Origin: Capronia americana
Lineage: Eukaryota; Ascomycota; Eurotiomycetes; Chaetothyriales; Herpotrichiellaceae
DNA: 64,000 nt
NCBI GenBank assembly: GCA_016110215.1
Contig: JADWQD010000006.1
Span: 1 to 64,000 of the forward strand
Direction of reading: 5' to 3'
The notes beneath the pieces are model-generated. The model saw nothing but the letters and a program-made list of their open reading frames with translations, was not told where the DNA came from and did not search any database. Position numbers and translations under genes: made by a program. Below are positions 1-11,709 of this stretch, one piece after another (the first letter of the stretch is position 1; each line of letters begins with the position of its first letter).

Positions 1-78
1 CACCCGAGGCTGTGTAAGGCTGACTTTTGAGTATAATGGCGCCGACGAGGTGCCTCGGAGTATACTCGGTTCAATACA
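1..78 (-). repeat. LTR of the copia element (3' LTR, partial, truncated by window start)
   Basis: Matches 5517-5594 at 77 of 78 positions; the single difference is T for C near the end. In element orientation the LTR begins TGTATTGAACCG, directly after a purine-rich tract (complement of 79-88), the expected polypurine tract position. The rest of this LTR lies left of the window. Confidence 0.93.
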
Positions 79-3000
79 CCCTCCTAGGGCGTGATTGCTG
101 TTCAATCTCGGCCTGAATATTGACCAGGTTCAGCTGCCGTGTAAAGCGCTCGAATGCCTGTCTTGGGAGAGGTTTTGTAAGGCCGTCTACCTTTATAGTA
201 CTGGTGGAGACCTATTTAACGTCGATAGTGCCTTCTTAAACCTCTTAATATAACTAGTGCTAGTGTATATCGATATAGTGTAGGCGGGTTGTGAGGAGAG
301 GTTCTTCGGCCTTTAGAAGGCGTATTATCTGCCTATTATCTAACTATATTATAAGGCCGCCGTCGAAGCTAAAGTTAATGTGGTCGAAGAACCTCTACCA
401 GTATAGTAGTTCCTTTACGGATCGAGATAACGCCAGTAACTCTACCTCTATAGTCGATGTTATAATAGTTACCTGCTTTAAGGCCTTCTAGTTAATCGGG
501 CCGTTATATAAGCTAAAGAGGTACTTATTAGAGCTTTTCTTATCTATATTATCAGTAAACGCGGCGTCTAAATAATACTTAAATAAGAAGGAGGGTAGCC
601 AGGTAAATAGCCGTATTTTAACCTCTAAAGGCTTAAGTATACCTCTATATTTAATTATAAGATATTTTAAATAGCTAAGATAGGCTAATACCCTATTAGC
701 GAGATATATATACTCTAGCGAGGGGTTCTATAGATACTAAGAGAGGATTAAGACTACCTTTATAATATCTAGTCTAGTAATAATAGCTGTAAAATTAATT
801 AAGCTAATATATAACTAGAACCTATACCTATCTAAGGCAGATACTTCATCTTTATATTGATCTAGTATATCTACTAGTAGAGGTGTTTATATAAGGTGCT
901 TAATATTAAAACGGGTAATTATTTTATCGATATAAGAGTCCTAGTATAACTAGAGGAGGTGTCTAGGTCTATTACGAATAATATATATATCGAGGAACTA
1001 GTTAGCCTCTATTATCTCTCTCAGCTTAAGGTCTCTTTATAGCTTCTTAACTAGCTCTTATATCTTTAAGGCGTCTTCCTTTAAGAAGAGGAGGATAATA
1101 TCGTTAATATAGAAGAAGAAGATAACCTAGCTGTTCACTAGTATGCAGTTTACGCCGGGGACTCTCTTAAGGCCTAGTTTAGTGACGATGTTCACTAAAT
1201 AGTTATACTAGAGGCGTAGTGACTGTTTAAGGCCGTATAGGGCCTTTAGAAGCTGGAGGATTCTATTATTTTATTGAAACCCTAGTGGCCACTTAATTAT
1301 AACGTCTTTATTAATATTACTGTTAAGGAAGGTATTAATAGCGTTAAGCTACTTGATTTTAAGGTTAAACGCTATTAAGAGCGCTATTAGCGCTCTAAAA
1401 TATCGAATTATAAGTATTACAGTATAGTTATCCTTTTAAGAGGTCTAAAGATCTCCTTAAACGTAAATTCGCGCCTTAAACTTATTTAAATAACTATCTA
1501 TATTAAACTTATACTTAAATACCTAGAGAAGTAATAATGGCTTATACTAGGGTTGTCTAGAAACCTCTCGGAACGTCTCTCTCACCTTTAATACCTTAAA
1601 CTCTGTATAGGCTGCTATAATAAAGTATTTACTAAATAGATGCTTACTAAGGTCTCTCCAGCCTCTTAGTTCTGGGGGTAATATATCCCTATAAATCTTT
1701 AGCTTATTTAGATCTTAAGATACTGCTATAGGCGCTAGTGCTTTATTCATCGCCCGAGAATCTTCTATAAGGGCTATAGAGAAGCTATAATAGTATTCTA
1801 AAGGTTCTTTAGTATCTAGAACGAACTATATCAGCCGTCTCTTCTTTCTTTTATATTTTAAACCTTTAGGGAGGATATTATCGTCGCTTAGTGCTATAGA
1901 AATTTTATATATACGGGGTACTAAGTTTAGTCTCTACCCCGTTAGTCTTACCTCTATAGCCTATATTAGTTTATATACGTCTTTCACCCTTCTAGATGAG
2001 GATGAAGGGGGTGTATAGAAGGTATTATCTATTATAGTAGGCGTATATATAGTGTCTAGAGTATTTATATCTGGTTAAGAAGTTCTTAAAGATAGAGAAG
2101 ACCCCCGGTATCTAGTAATTTCTGACGTCGCGTCGGAGGAGTTACTTATTCTGGTAATTAACGTCATCTTGGGTAAGTTACCTCTTCTTAATTATACCCT
2201 TTAGCCTTATCCTAGTGTGGTGTTTGTAAGTTCGTCTTTATTATCTTTATCGTCTTCTTCTTGTAATTGTATACCTTTAGAGACGCCGCCGAGGCCGTCG
2301 AGATTAATGATATCGGCGTTTAATTTAAAGCTATTGAGTTATAAGAGATGCGATATATCTTGTGGGTTAAACTTCTGGCCCTCGTTAAAATATATATTAT
2401 GTGTCCGGATAATTTTATATCCGTTTCGAGGGTTCTAAATGCGCTAGATATTAGTTAAGTCGTACCCGACTAAATAACTAATCGACGCCCTCGCATTTAG
2501 CTTCTTCTTCTTTAGTATATTATATAGTAGCTAATACGCCTTTAAACCGATAATATAAAGGTGTCTAAGGCTCGGTTTATTGCCTATAACAGCCTTAAAA
2601 GGCGTCCTCTAGTTAAGTTTATATATCAGGGTCCTGTTTATTAAATATATAGCTATTTTAATGATCTTAGGCTAAAGGTTATAAGGTAACCGTAAGGCCT
2701 ATCTAAGAGCACGAGCCTTTATAGTGAGTATTCTACTATACCTCTCTATATACCCGTTTTATACTAGGGTGTATAGGGTACTCGGTTTAATTATAATACC
2801 TTATTCTTAAAGGTATTCCTTTATCTCTTCTCCCACGGCCGTCTCGTTGTTAATATAGATAATCCTTATACGCTAGTAGTATTATAGCTTAATATAGGCT
2901 AGTAAGAGTCAGAATACTTGAGCTATACCCTTACATCTCGGTTTATAGAAGAGGATACTAAAGTTTATTAAACAGCACTAGAAATAAATAATATATTTAT

Positions 3001-5019
3001 CCCCGTTATACCCCTCTTCCACCTAAAGAAGGTTATAAGATACCCGATGAAAGGTATACTCCTCTTATATCTCTTATTTATTTAATCGAGATATTTACTG
3101 GGTAGCCTTTAAGAGCTGGCAGGCCTTATAGATAGTCTTATTAATTACGAATATTAAGACGTCTTTAGCTGCTCGAGATAAATAAGAGAGAGGGCCTATA
3201 CCGGGGTGCCCTAGTCGGGCGTGCTATAGTATTGAGAAGTTTGTGTCTATATTACTGTATTTAGTTATAAATACTGACTTATTATATTATTAGTATTCAC
3301 TTATTGTTATTACACTAAATAACGCTGTAAGGCCTTTATATTCGTCTTTATCTCGGCCTTACTAGTCTAGTATACTAGCCTTCTACAGTTTATTAGAGGA
3401 TAATACCTAGTATCCTCTTAAACGTCTTACTATTATAATTAGTCGTCTATACCTAGTTAAACAGCTATCTTAAGTGCTCTAATAGACGCCCTATTCCATT
3501 AAGAGAGAGAGAGAGACGATATTTATTATAAAGCCGGGGATATATATAATATTTAGTAATATTATCGTCTTTATACCGTCTAGTATTACAACTTTTATAG
3601 TTACTATATCAGCTACTTTAACCCGGTATATTATCGCCCCCGCCACTACTTAGCCTCTTTAGCGCTATTCTAGATGCTTAAACACCTGCTGATTATTCAT
3701 TATATAAACGTCCGACCCTGAGTTAAGAATCTATTAGTCCTTAAGAGCCTTAATACTTAATGCTAAGTGCGCTACAGTATTCGTAAAGTTTAGAGGGTCG
3801 TCTTTAACCTCTCCGACGTCTTTCGTAATAGTTACCTCTTTAGGCTTACCCTTCTTTAGCCTCCGCTAGGTAGGCCCTTTCGGTGCGCCGCCGCGGTTCG
3901 CATTACTATACCTATATATATCTATATATTTACTTATAGTGCCCTTATTACTTAAGGTCTTTCGGCTATTTATAATATTCCTCTTAATAAGCTGCTTTAG
4001 ACTCTTATCCTTAAGGGCCTCTTAAACTACCTATTTAATCACCTTATCTAGGACCTAACCCGGGTCTCGTATATCTTTATTAAGGTATAGATAGTCTCTC
4101 TACTAGTGGTACTCGCGGTATATATACTTACGGTAGTAGGGGTTCTTCCCTTAAAGAGTCGCAGCTATAATACCGTTGACCTCTTCGGTTATAAATACTT
4201 AACTAATAGCCTTCTTACCTTAATTATATTGTCGTCTATTCTAGAATAATTTTATAAAGTCTATAAGAGAGGGTTTTTTACCTTCTTAGGTATTAAGGAC
4301 TTAGTTTATCTTCACTGTTACCTAGCCTTCCTCCTAGGTGCTTACTGCCTTAATAAAGTTAACTAGAGCCCTATCCTTATCGATATAGAGTAAGTAATGC
4401 CTTGCGGCGTCGGTAGCGACCTTTATAAACTTTATTAGCCAGCTATCAACGTTCCGGCGCCTAAGGTTCTTCTTAAGGTCCTTATATTCAGCTATAATTA
4501 TTATATTATATGCTTAGTCGTCTAGCGTAATATACTTCTTTAGAGTAACTATTTAGTTATATAAGGTATCTATACCCTCTTCTTTAAAGAAGACCTAGTA
4601 ATCTAGGTTTATTATTACCTTTACGGTATTACTAACGCTACTAATTACGACTATAACCCTCTAGTATATCTTTATCTTAGCGTTATAGTTACTCTTAAGG
4701 GTAGTCTAGACGCTGGCTTACTCTACCGTTAGTTAGGCTACTAGAGTCGGGTATACTAGCTCTTCTAGTAGTGCCTTTAGGGTCTCGGTATCCGGATTAA
4801 TATAGTCCTAGACTATTATATTCTTAGCTATATCTTTAATATAAGAGAGCTAGGGGTACTATATCTCTAGCCCGTTAAGGAAGGGGGTCTTAGTACTAGT
4901 ATCAGCTATTTTAAGTGTATATTATAAATTACTTAATGCGGTAAGTTCTCTAAGCGACGATGTATTCTATAAATAAAAATATAGTTTATATTGCTATTCT
5001 CTCTTCTCTTCTTTCCTTA

Positions 5020-5290
5020 TATAGAGAGATGGCAAGCTCAACTTACGGGGTGCGTTTTACGCCCTGGTTGCCGCTACGCGATGGCGTGCTGTCGAGGTGA
5101 GGGCGCCGGCGGACGTCGTCGGCGACCGAACAGCAGTGTATTAGTTACGGTGGGTGTAACGGCGACGAGGTCTGGCGGACGCGGTCGCTGTTTGAGTAAC
5201 GGTATAGTATTACGGGGTCTACAACGTGGTGTTGGAGCCGGCGTGATGGAGGTTACACCGGGCTTATAACTATTGAGCTTTTACGCTATT
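5020..5290. other. GC-rich leader of the copia element, not RIP-mutated
   Basis: This stretch between the LTR and the degraded gag side is GC-rich and full of CpA/TpG, in sharp contrast with the AT-rich core starting just left of it. In element orientation it is the 5' leader after the primer-binding region. An open frame on the plus strand (4991-5269) has no recognisable domain and I do not regard it as a gene. Confidence 0.6.
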
Positions 5291-5594
5291 TGTAGTTATA
5301 TATATATATACTATTGTGCCGCCGTCTCTCCGCTTATTTATAGAGGTCTTTACGCCTTCTTATATATATCTGAAAGACGCCTATACCTCTCTGCTTCAAT
5401 ACCGCCGCCAAGGCACTTCTGAGGCACTCTGAGGCACTCTGAGGCACTCTTGAGACACGCCGTTGTCTCAAGAGGGCTTATCTGCCACTAGGCCTTCTCT
5501 CTGTTGCCTTCTTTGCCACCCGAGGCTGTGTAAGGCTGACTTTTGAGTATAATGGCGCCGACGAGGTGCCTCGGAGTATACTCGGTTCAACACA
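5291..5594 (-). repeat. LTR of the copia element (5' LTR)
   Basis: The right edge at 5594 is fixed by the match to the left copy (TG...CA ends). The left edge near 5291 (TGTAGTTATA on plus) is a guess, giving about 304 bp. The LTR contains three tandem copies of a 10-bp unit GAGGCACTCT (5421-5450, with a degenerate one before) and a perfect 11-bp inverted repeat at 5447-5457 and 5464-5474. It retains normal CpA/TpG content, unlike the element's core. Confidence 0.8.
5447..5474. repeat. Perfect 11-bp inverted repeat (hairpin) inside the LTR
   Basis: CTCTTGAGACA and its reverse complement TGTCTCAAGAG are separated by 6 nt. It would fold into a strong RNA stem in either transcript. It may take part in LTR termination or packaging, but that is inference. 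Confidence 0.8.
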
Positions 5595-6465
5595 AGGCTT
5601 GGTCCCCCAGAACTTTGGTGCCAAGCTTGGTGCCCCAGGACATTCCGCGCTCTCATAGGGTCAAGGAGGGAATGTGCCGTGGTGCCTTCTCAGGAACCCT
5701 CTAGAGGCCTCCTTTAGGCCCTCGTTAAAACTTGACAGTCTGGAGGAGGGACGACCTTTAGGCCACTGCCCCGATGTGGTCAGCAGGGTGAGCTGGCCCA
5801 GCCGAGCCTGAGCCGAAGCTGAGCCGGACGCGAGCCAGCCTGAGCAAAAGCGGCGCGAGGTCACGTGGGATGAGAGGTGGACGGGCGTCGCGACATCGGA
5901 ACCTCGACGTGCGCACTTTCCATTTCCATCTTTGCACCTGAGCCGTTGCTGCTGGCAACATGTTCCAGCTAGCACAGAACCCCGCTTTAATAAATCTAGC
6001 CTGATGATCTGGCTTTGCACCTTTAGCTTCGCGAAAGATTGTGGTATCGACGTCATCCAGAGTCTGGGAGCGGTTTTCGTAGTTTCCAGGATGATACAGC
6101 TTTCCCCTCCGGCAGCCACTTCCTTCCGGCTATCAGAGGGATCAGCATTCCTCAACAAGAAGCTGTGTTCGGCGCTCAAGCCTGCGCTTCGGCCGTTTGC
6201 GGAGTGCCTGGAGTCACGTATCGATCGTCGTCCCAATGAATCGAATCGTGCTACCGGCAACAATGCCAAATACTCGTAGGTCTCAGAGGCCTAGGTCACG
6301 AACACTTCTCGAGTAGGAATCCCAGATTCTCTCTCTGATGTGACACAAATTTCTATCATATTACCTCCGCCCTATTTGTCCATCTAGCTCACGTCGCTCG
6401 ACTGAGGAATACACCTCCACATGCTCGCTCACCCCTCACCTCAACAAGTTATCTCCCTGAAGAAA
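5595..6465. other. Intergenic, holds dispersed repeat copy A
   Basis: No convincing gene. It holds the ~118-bp sequence at 5775-5892 that recurs at 28711-28820. A 202-codon open frame on the minus strand (5661-6269) crosses that repeat, has no recognisable domain and is probably spurious. Confidence 0.6.
5775..5892 (+). repeat. Dispersed direct repeat, copy A
   Basis: Aligns in the same orientation with 28711-28820. They share long identical runs, such as the 18 bp around CACGTG (GCGCGAGGTCACGTGGGA) and a run starting AGCAGGGTGAGCTGG. A 7-nt gap and several mostly transition differences separate the copies. Identity is high but not complete. The nature of the repeat is unknown. Confidence 0.85.
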
Positions 6466-8582
6466 TCATTTCTCAATGTACCAAGCCAGATCACTGTCCT
6501 CGTCAAATTCGAATTCAGTGAACCCATTGCCCATGAACTTGAACCGATTAGGCGAGCGGTACTCGACATCAAAATCCTCGACGCGCAACTCGCCGCCAAT
6601 GATGCGTTTATACAGCATGCCACTGCCCGCAAAGAGTGCCACTACCCGGCCATCTGTCGTGCCCTGCTTGTACCAGCTCTTACATGGCGCGGTCCAGACA
6701 AGCGACTTGTGGATCTCGTCCGAGTACCGAACGTGCTGATCGACGACGGCGGTATTGGGCACGAAGCTCTTGATATCTTCCTCGGCCATCTTTCGGATCC
6801 ACTTGACGAAATAGTCGCCGTTCCAGTTCATGCCTTCCAAAAGGGATCCGTGGCCTGCGAGCGCATTCGGTCCCAGCACGGTGAAATAGTTGGGCATATT
6901 CTTGGCTGACACCGAGAAGTAGGATTCAGGCTTGTGTGTCCAGGCTTCGCGCAGGTCGACACCGTTGCGGCCGATGGTCGGGTAGTTGGGACGGAAGGAG
7001 ACATCGAATCCAGTCGCGCAGATCACTGTGTTTCGTCAGTTTATCTGATTCATGGAAACGAGCAGGGTGATCAACTTACCAACGTCAACCTCGTGGATTT
7101 TGCCGTCGGCAGTGTGGATGGCGGTTTCGCTGATGTGCGTGATGCTACTGTTGGTGATGTCACAGTTGGGCAGCGAAAAGGCTTCGAGATAGCCTTCGCC
7201 TGGAGTGATTCGTCGACAACCTAGCGACCATTTGGGGATCAAGATGTCGCACAGGCGAGGGTCGTGGTTCAAACGCTCACGCATCTGCTCCGCGGCGATC
7301 GTCATGGCTTCCTTGTTGGCGTCCGAGTCTTTGATGAACTGTTTACATAGACTATCAGCACTATTCTCATTCCATCTATACTCTAGAGCACCTCAAATAG
7401 CACAGTTTGGATGGTGTACGATCACTGCTTACCATGCGGAAGGCTTTGTTTGTTCTGGCGATCATAGCTCTGCGGTGCTCTCTCATCGTATCTGGCTCTT
7501 CTCGGAACTTCTGCTTCTCCTCTTCGGTGTAGATGGGGTTGTTGCCAGATTTTCCCGACCGACCCAAGTGTTGAGAAGGCGGGACGCGGTAGTAGATCCA
7601 CGACGGCCCTCTGACAAAGTTCATGACAGTTGTACCTGGCAGCTTGGCCATTTGAGGCACAATCTGAACGCCAGAGGAACCGTTTCCGATGACGGCAATA
7701 CGCTTGTTCGAGTAATCGAAGTCGTGGTCCCAGTCGGCCGAGTGGACGCGCTGACCTTTAAAGTCTTGCAGGCCCTTGATGTTGGGCCATTGGTAAGTGC
7801 TGTGACAGTAGCATGTCAGCTTGCACTTGCTCAGACGGCTAGCTGGGTGTCAATAGACTTACTCAAGAACCCCTTGTCCATTGATCAGAACGTCCGCCCA
7901 TTCGTCCCTCCTCTGCTCTCCCGTTTGTATCGTCACCTTCCACTGGCCACGCTGTTCATCCCAAAAGGCCCGAACGACCCTAGTATTGAACTGGATGTCT
8001 CGATCGAGGTTCCACTTTTTGGTAGTCTTTATGATATATTGCTCGATCTCTGCGCCGCTCGAGTAAAACCGAGTCCATTCTGGATTCGGATCGAAAGGGA
8101 AAGCCTAATTCGAAATTGCTATGAGCTCGTTGTCCTGTCCTCCTCTCTCGCTTTGCAGCACCAGGCCGACAGGAATCAATACTCACATAGATGTGGGAAG
8201 GAACGTCACACTGGACTCCGGGATAAGTGTTTGCAATCCACGTGCCACCAACGTCGGATCGTTTCTCAAAAATGGTGTGGTCCACAATGGCATCCATCTC
8301 CGGAAAGCGATGCTGAAACTTGTGCGCCATCAGCAAACCGGAGAACCCGGCACCGACGGTGATGACTCGGATCTTGCGAGGAGTGAAGGCCAGCTGATCG
8401 CCTCGGGGAATGTAGTAGGGATCCTTGTCTGCAAGGCTTCCATAGTAGCCATTCTTATTCTGTGCCGTCGACTTCAGCAGCTCTGCGGGTGGATTGCGGT
8501 CTAAGACCTTCTGAACGGTCGGCACTTCTCCGTCTGGACCTCCTATGCCTTGAGGTGCGAGTTGCTCCTCAGTCAACGCCAT
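6466..8582 (-). CDS. Baeyer-Villiger flavin monooxygenase
   Basis: Five exons on the minus strand joined in phase: 8582-8187, 8104-7863, 7799-7433, 7338-7080, 7025-6466, giving 607 residues. The FAD-binding Rossmann motif GAGFSG is at residues 77-82. The Baeyer-Villiger fingerprint FKGQRVHSADWD is at about 226-237, followed by the NADPH-binding GNGSSG at about 251-256 and the late ATGFD motif at about 425. Such enzymes use NADPH and O2 to insert oxygen next to a carbonyl, making esters or lactones. The length and extended N-terminus fit the fungal steroid/cyclic-ketone monooxygenase type. It is divergently transcribed from the dehydrogenase starting at 9445, so an 862-bp region could regulate both. 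The substrate cannot be read from sequence. Confidence 0.95.
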
Positions 8583-9444
8583 GGTGTCCGCAAGACTTCG
8601 GGTATATATTTACTAGAAATGACAAGGAGGAATAAGTTGCAGTTCTGCCCTGCCTTGAAGCTGGAGACGTTGTTCAGGGTCTTTGAGCTGTTCGAGTACT
8701 CAAGTCCTTAGTATGCACCTGTCTCTTATGTTGCGAAGATGTCTTTGTCAACTTAGTATGCTCGGGTCATGATGTTCTCGGCCTCGGCAGGGAACCAAAT
8801 TGGCACCAGTGGGAGTTTGATTGGTTTTTGGGTAACACAGGGCCCAAGCCAGGGTAGTGGTGATGCCTGTCGGTATCTTACCCAATTCTGCCCAAATGCT
8901 CCCATCTTTGCTATGGATTGGCGTCCGCTCCAAGACTCTTCTCCAGCGGAAGGTACAAGGTCATTTTCAAGGGAGCCAATGGGCACTGTCTGCAGTCGCA
9001 CTGGTTGACGGAAACTTCTGCTCGTAGTGGCGCTGGCATTGTTTGACGATGTGGAAGCGGAGGGCAAGAATGCAGACGATAGCTTCTGCCTCATCTCGGG
9101 CCATCGGGCCATGCATTATTGGCTATAGTTGCCATGCTGATGCCGAGTGGCCGCAGTTTGCCGCAGCTCCTTCCACAACCCCATACGAGTACCCCGAACC
9201 ACCCCCACATGATAGATCGCCGAGCAAGGGCATGCGATCCGTGGCCATGCTTCTGGTGGAATTGCCTACCAATTCTCTTTATCATCTTTGGCCAAGAAGC
9301 CGAAGGCTCTTCAAGGCTAAGACATTTAACACATAGGATTCCCAGAGGAAGCTTGCCCCCTCCCAAGAACCGAACAGCCATCAAAGCTCTTGAAGACGGG
9401 ACTGCTCTTCCCAGGTTAGCAGAGCACGCAGCAATCACCACAGC
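8583..9444. promoter_or_regulatory. Divergent intergenic region between monooxygenase and dehydrogenase
   Basis: 862 bp between two diverging start codons. No coding signal that I trust. I found no CCG-N8/9-CGG site here, unlike three other promoters of the block. Confidence 0.5.
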
Positions 9445-10841
9445 ATGTCAGCAGTATACGAGTATACCGGTCCCGTCGATTGTAGCGTGGTACCGGATAA
9501 GAGCCAATGCAAAGGCAGGAGCGTTGTTGTGACCGGAGGTAGGTCTGAGAATTGTGTCCAATCGCTTCCACTGAACCCTTGTTTGCATGCGGACTGTGAA
9601 ACAATCGGTACTGATTTGAGCCCTTTCACCAGGTGCCAATGGCATGGGAGAAGCATATGTTCGCGAGTTTGTCAAGAACGGGTATTTTCTACGTCAGTCG
9701 TCCATTCCAAGACGACAACTAACGCCTGTGCCCACCACCAAGAGCATTCGTGACGTACTGCGACATCAACGAGGACAGAGGAAAAGCCATCGAGGCCGAA
9801 CTGACTCCGTAAGTGTTGTCGCAAGGTCAAGAATGTTGTTTCAGAAGCTGACCATCGTCGGCTCCAGTGAGAAAACTTGCTTTGTTCAGTGCGACATAAG
9901 CTCCTGGGACGACCAGGTCCGATTGTTTGAGGCGGCCGTGACGAAGTCGCCCTCAAAGACCGTCGACATTGTCATTTCGAACGCGGGGGTGGGCAGAGGA
10001 GCAGGTGATCCCATGATGGCCTTGGAAGGTATGGTCACAACCATTGATATGACTGCCCCTTAACATCTAATCATTTGTGCCCCAAGATCCCTTTTCCAGG
10101 CCTACCAAACCTAGCATGCATATCATCGACATCAACCTGGTCGGCAACATGTACACCTTCAAACTCGCCATTCACTATTTCCGACGCGGCGAGCAGACTC
10201 CCGAGCGAGATCGGTGCTTTATCTTCATAGGTAGCATTGCCGGGATCTGTGATAATCTGGTACTTCATATCTTCCCTCGCCCCTTCTCCTTTCTTTCCTA
10301 ACGGTGGCCATCAAGGGGAGTTGGGAATACTCAACATCAAAATGGGGCCTCCGTGGCCTCATGCGGACCGCTCGACGACATGCACCCCACCAGGGTATAC
10401 GAGTGGCTTATGTTGCGCCGGCGTAAGTGTATCAATCACATTTGGTGGCTTCAACAAGAAGTCAGGCTGATATGGCACCTCCTAGCTGGATCCGAACGGC
10501 CATCCAAACGCAGGAAACTCTGGACAGACTGGCCAAGAACGGAGTCGAGTTCGCAACCATCGAAAGTGCCGTCAAGTGTGTGATGAGGATTTCATGTGAT
10601 AAGAGCATTAACGGTAAGGATGCAGGCTACCTATCCTTCTGCTTTTCGTGGACGCACAAAGTGTATGATATCAAGCCTAACTTGGACCTCTTTGATAGGG
10701 CACTCGTTTGTCATTTGCTCTGAGTCGGTGAGCAGGGACGGTTTCATAGACGCCGAAGAAGACGATCGTACAGATGAGAATCACTGGCTTCAGAAGATCC
10801 AGAGAACCGTCTTCAGAGCCAGAGGAGATGCATGGCCGTAA
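9445..10841 (+). CDS. Classical short-chain dehydrogenase/reductase (8 exons)
   Basis: Reconstructed from exons 9445-9538, 9633-9681, 9743-9808, 9868-10028, 10087-10259, 10316-10422, 10486-10613, 10699-10841, all in phase, 306 residues. The cofactor motif TGGANGMG is at residues 30-37. An acidic residue follows strand 2 (CDIN), which favours NAD(H). SNAGVG follows, then the catalytic Ser near 173 in FIGSIAG, Tyr186 and Lys190 (YSTSK). No single open frame shows the gene; the phase only works if intron 3 ends at 9867, with CTGAC as branch site 17 nt upstream. It is likely an alcohol/ketone oxidoreductase, similar in layout to 15-hydroxyprostaglandin dehydrogenase-like fungal enzymes. It shares a promoter region with the Baeyer-Villiger gene, so it may supply its ketone (inference). 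Confidence 0.92.
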
Positions 10842-11709
10842 ACTACCATTCTAAGCGAGGAGACAGCCAAACCACACCGACTAGGCAGGATAGAGATTGT
10901 GAATGAAGCAAAGCCCCGGAAGCCATATGCTTGGTATAGTACAGTAGTACGGTGTCTCGTCTCGTGTCCATAGCTGTCATTCCAAGAGTCCGAGGGTCAG
11001 ACTAGCCAAGCTCATAAAATCGGCGTATGGATTGGGCTAATTCCCGCATATCCAAGTCCTTCGCGTTTGCATAAAACATTCACACTCCTGCATAGCAGCT
11101 CCTAAGAAACGTATCCGCGAGAGATCGCGTACTCTATGGGATCCACTGGCGCATGCTCGATCTCATCACGCCCTTCTTGCTATAGTCACCCACTGTCGGC
11201 GCCGATCTGGATATCGTGGGGTCCCCACAACCTATCGAGAGACGTGGGAATAAGCCGTGATGGGCCTCGGGACGACATCCAGCCTGTTGGCCGAGTCGTT
11301 GAGCCTTGGTGAGACTCAGCTTCCACAAGGACGGTAGTGCCAACCAATGGCACGACTTCAGCCATCAACTTGCCAACCTTCAAATGCTGCCTATTGGGTA
11401 CTCACAGCCGGACGAGGGACAACTGCCGAACCAACCGAAGTCGAAATGGGATAGCAAGCAACATCCGTACCGTGACGACCAGGAGTGATTTGCATGTTTC
11501 TAGGCCTCATCGACTCTCACAGCAACCCCTCTAAGTACCCAACCCGATGGTTCTCAGACTTATCAGTACCCCGGATTCCACTCCACATCGAGGAACTGGA
11601 ACAATGCCAGCATCAACTTCATCCAACTCTTTCCAGAACCTAGACAGACTATAGGGCCACACCACACTGAACGAAGCGGGAGAAACACCAAGAGATCGAT
11701 CTCACAGAG
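10842..11709. other. Intergenic region upstream of the transporter
   Basis: 868 bp with no recognisable gene. Small open frames on the minus strand (11134-11383, 11563-11952) have no domain, and the latter overlaps the transporter antisense. It probably holds the 3' end of the dehydrogenase and the transporter promoter. Confidence 0.5.

Larger units (their letters stand above)
1..5594 (-). mobile_element. Ty1/copia LTR retrotransposon, RIP-degraded, minus strand
   Basis: Internal region between two direct LTR copies, the left one cut by the window edge. Read on the minus strand, the remains of copia pol are visible in the expected order. The GAG-pre-integrase motif HARLGHPG lies at about 3200-3223, preceded by a TAG where the family has Trp. 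The reverse transcriptase active site reads FFFYIND around 1100-1117 instead of the usual YVDD. The RNase H stretch, with EVELLALSRSVKELLYW followed by TAG, lies at about 380-450. Stops occur throughout and no frame stays open. CpA/TpG dinucleotides are almost absent from about 190 to 5020, while CpG survives: the pattern RIP leaves. D-to-N and Trp-to-stop changes are G-to-A on the coding strand. The element is inactive as a coding unit. A target-site duplication cannot be checked because the left end is outside the window. Confidence 0.93.

Noticed and set aside
4991..5269. GC-rich 92-codon frame beside the copia LTR
   Set aside because: No domain, lies antisense in the element leader; composition reflects un-mutated leader DNA.
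5661..6269. 202-codon frame on the minus strand
   Set aside because: Overlaps the dispersed repeat and opposing frames; no recognisable motif.
7205..8362. 385-codon plus-strand frame
   Set aside because: Antisense shadow of the Baeyer-Villiger gene, whose exons and motifs are clear on the other strand.
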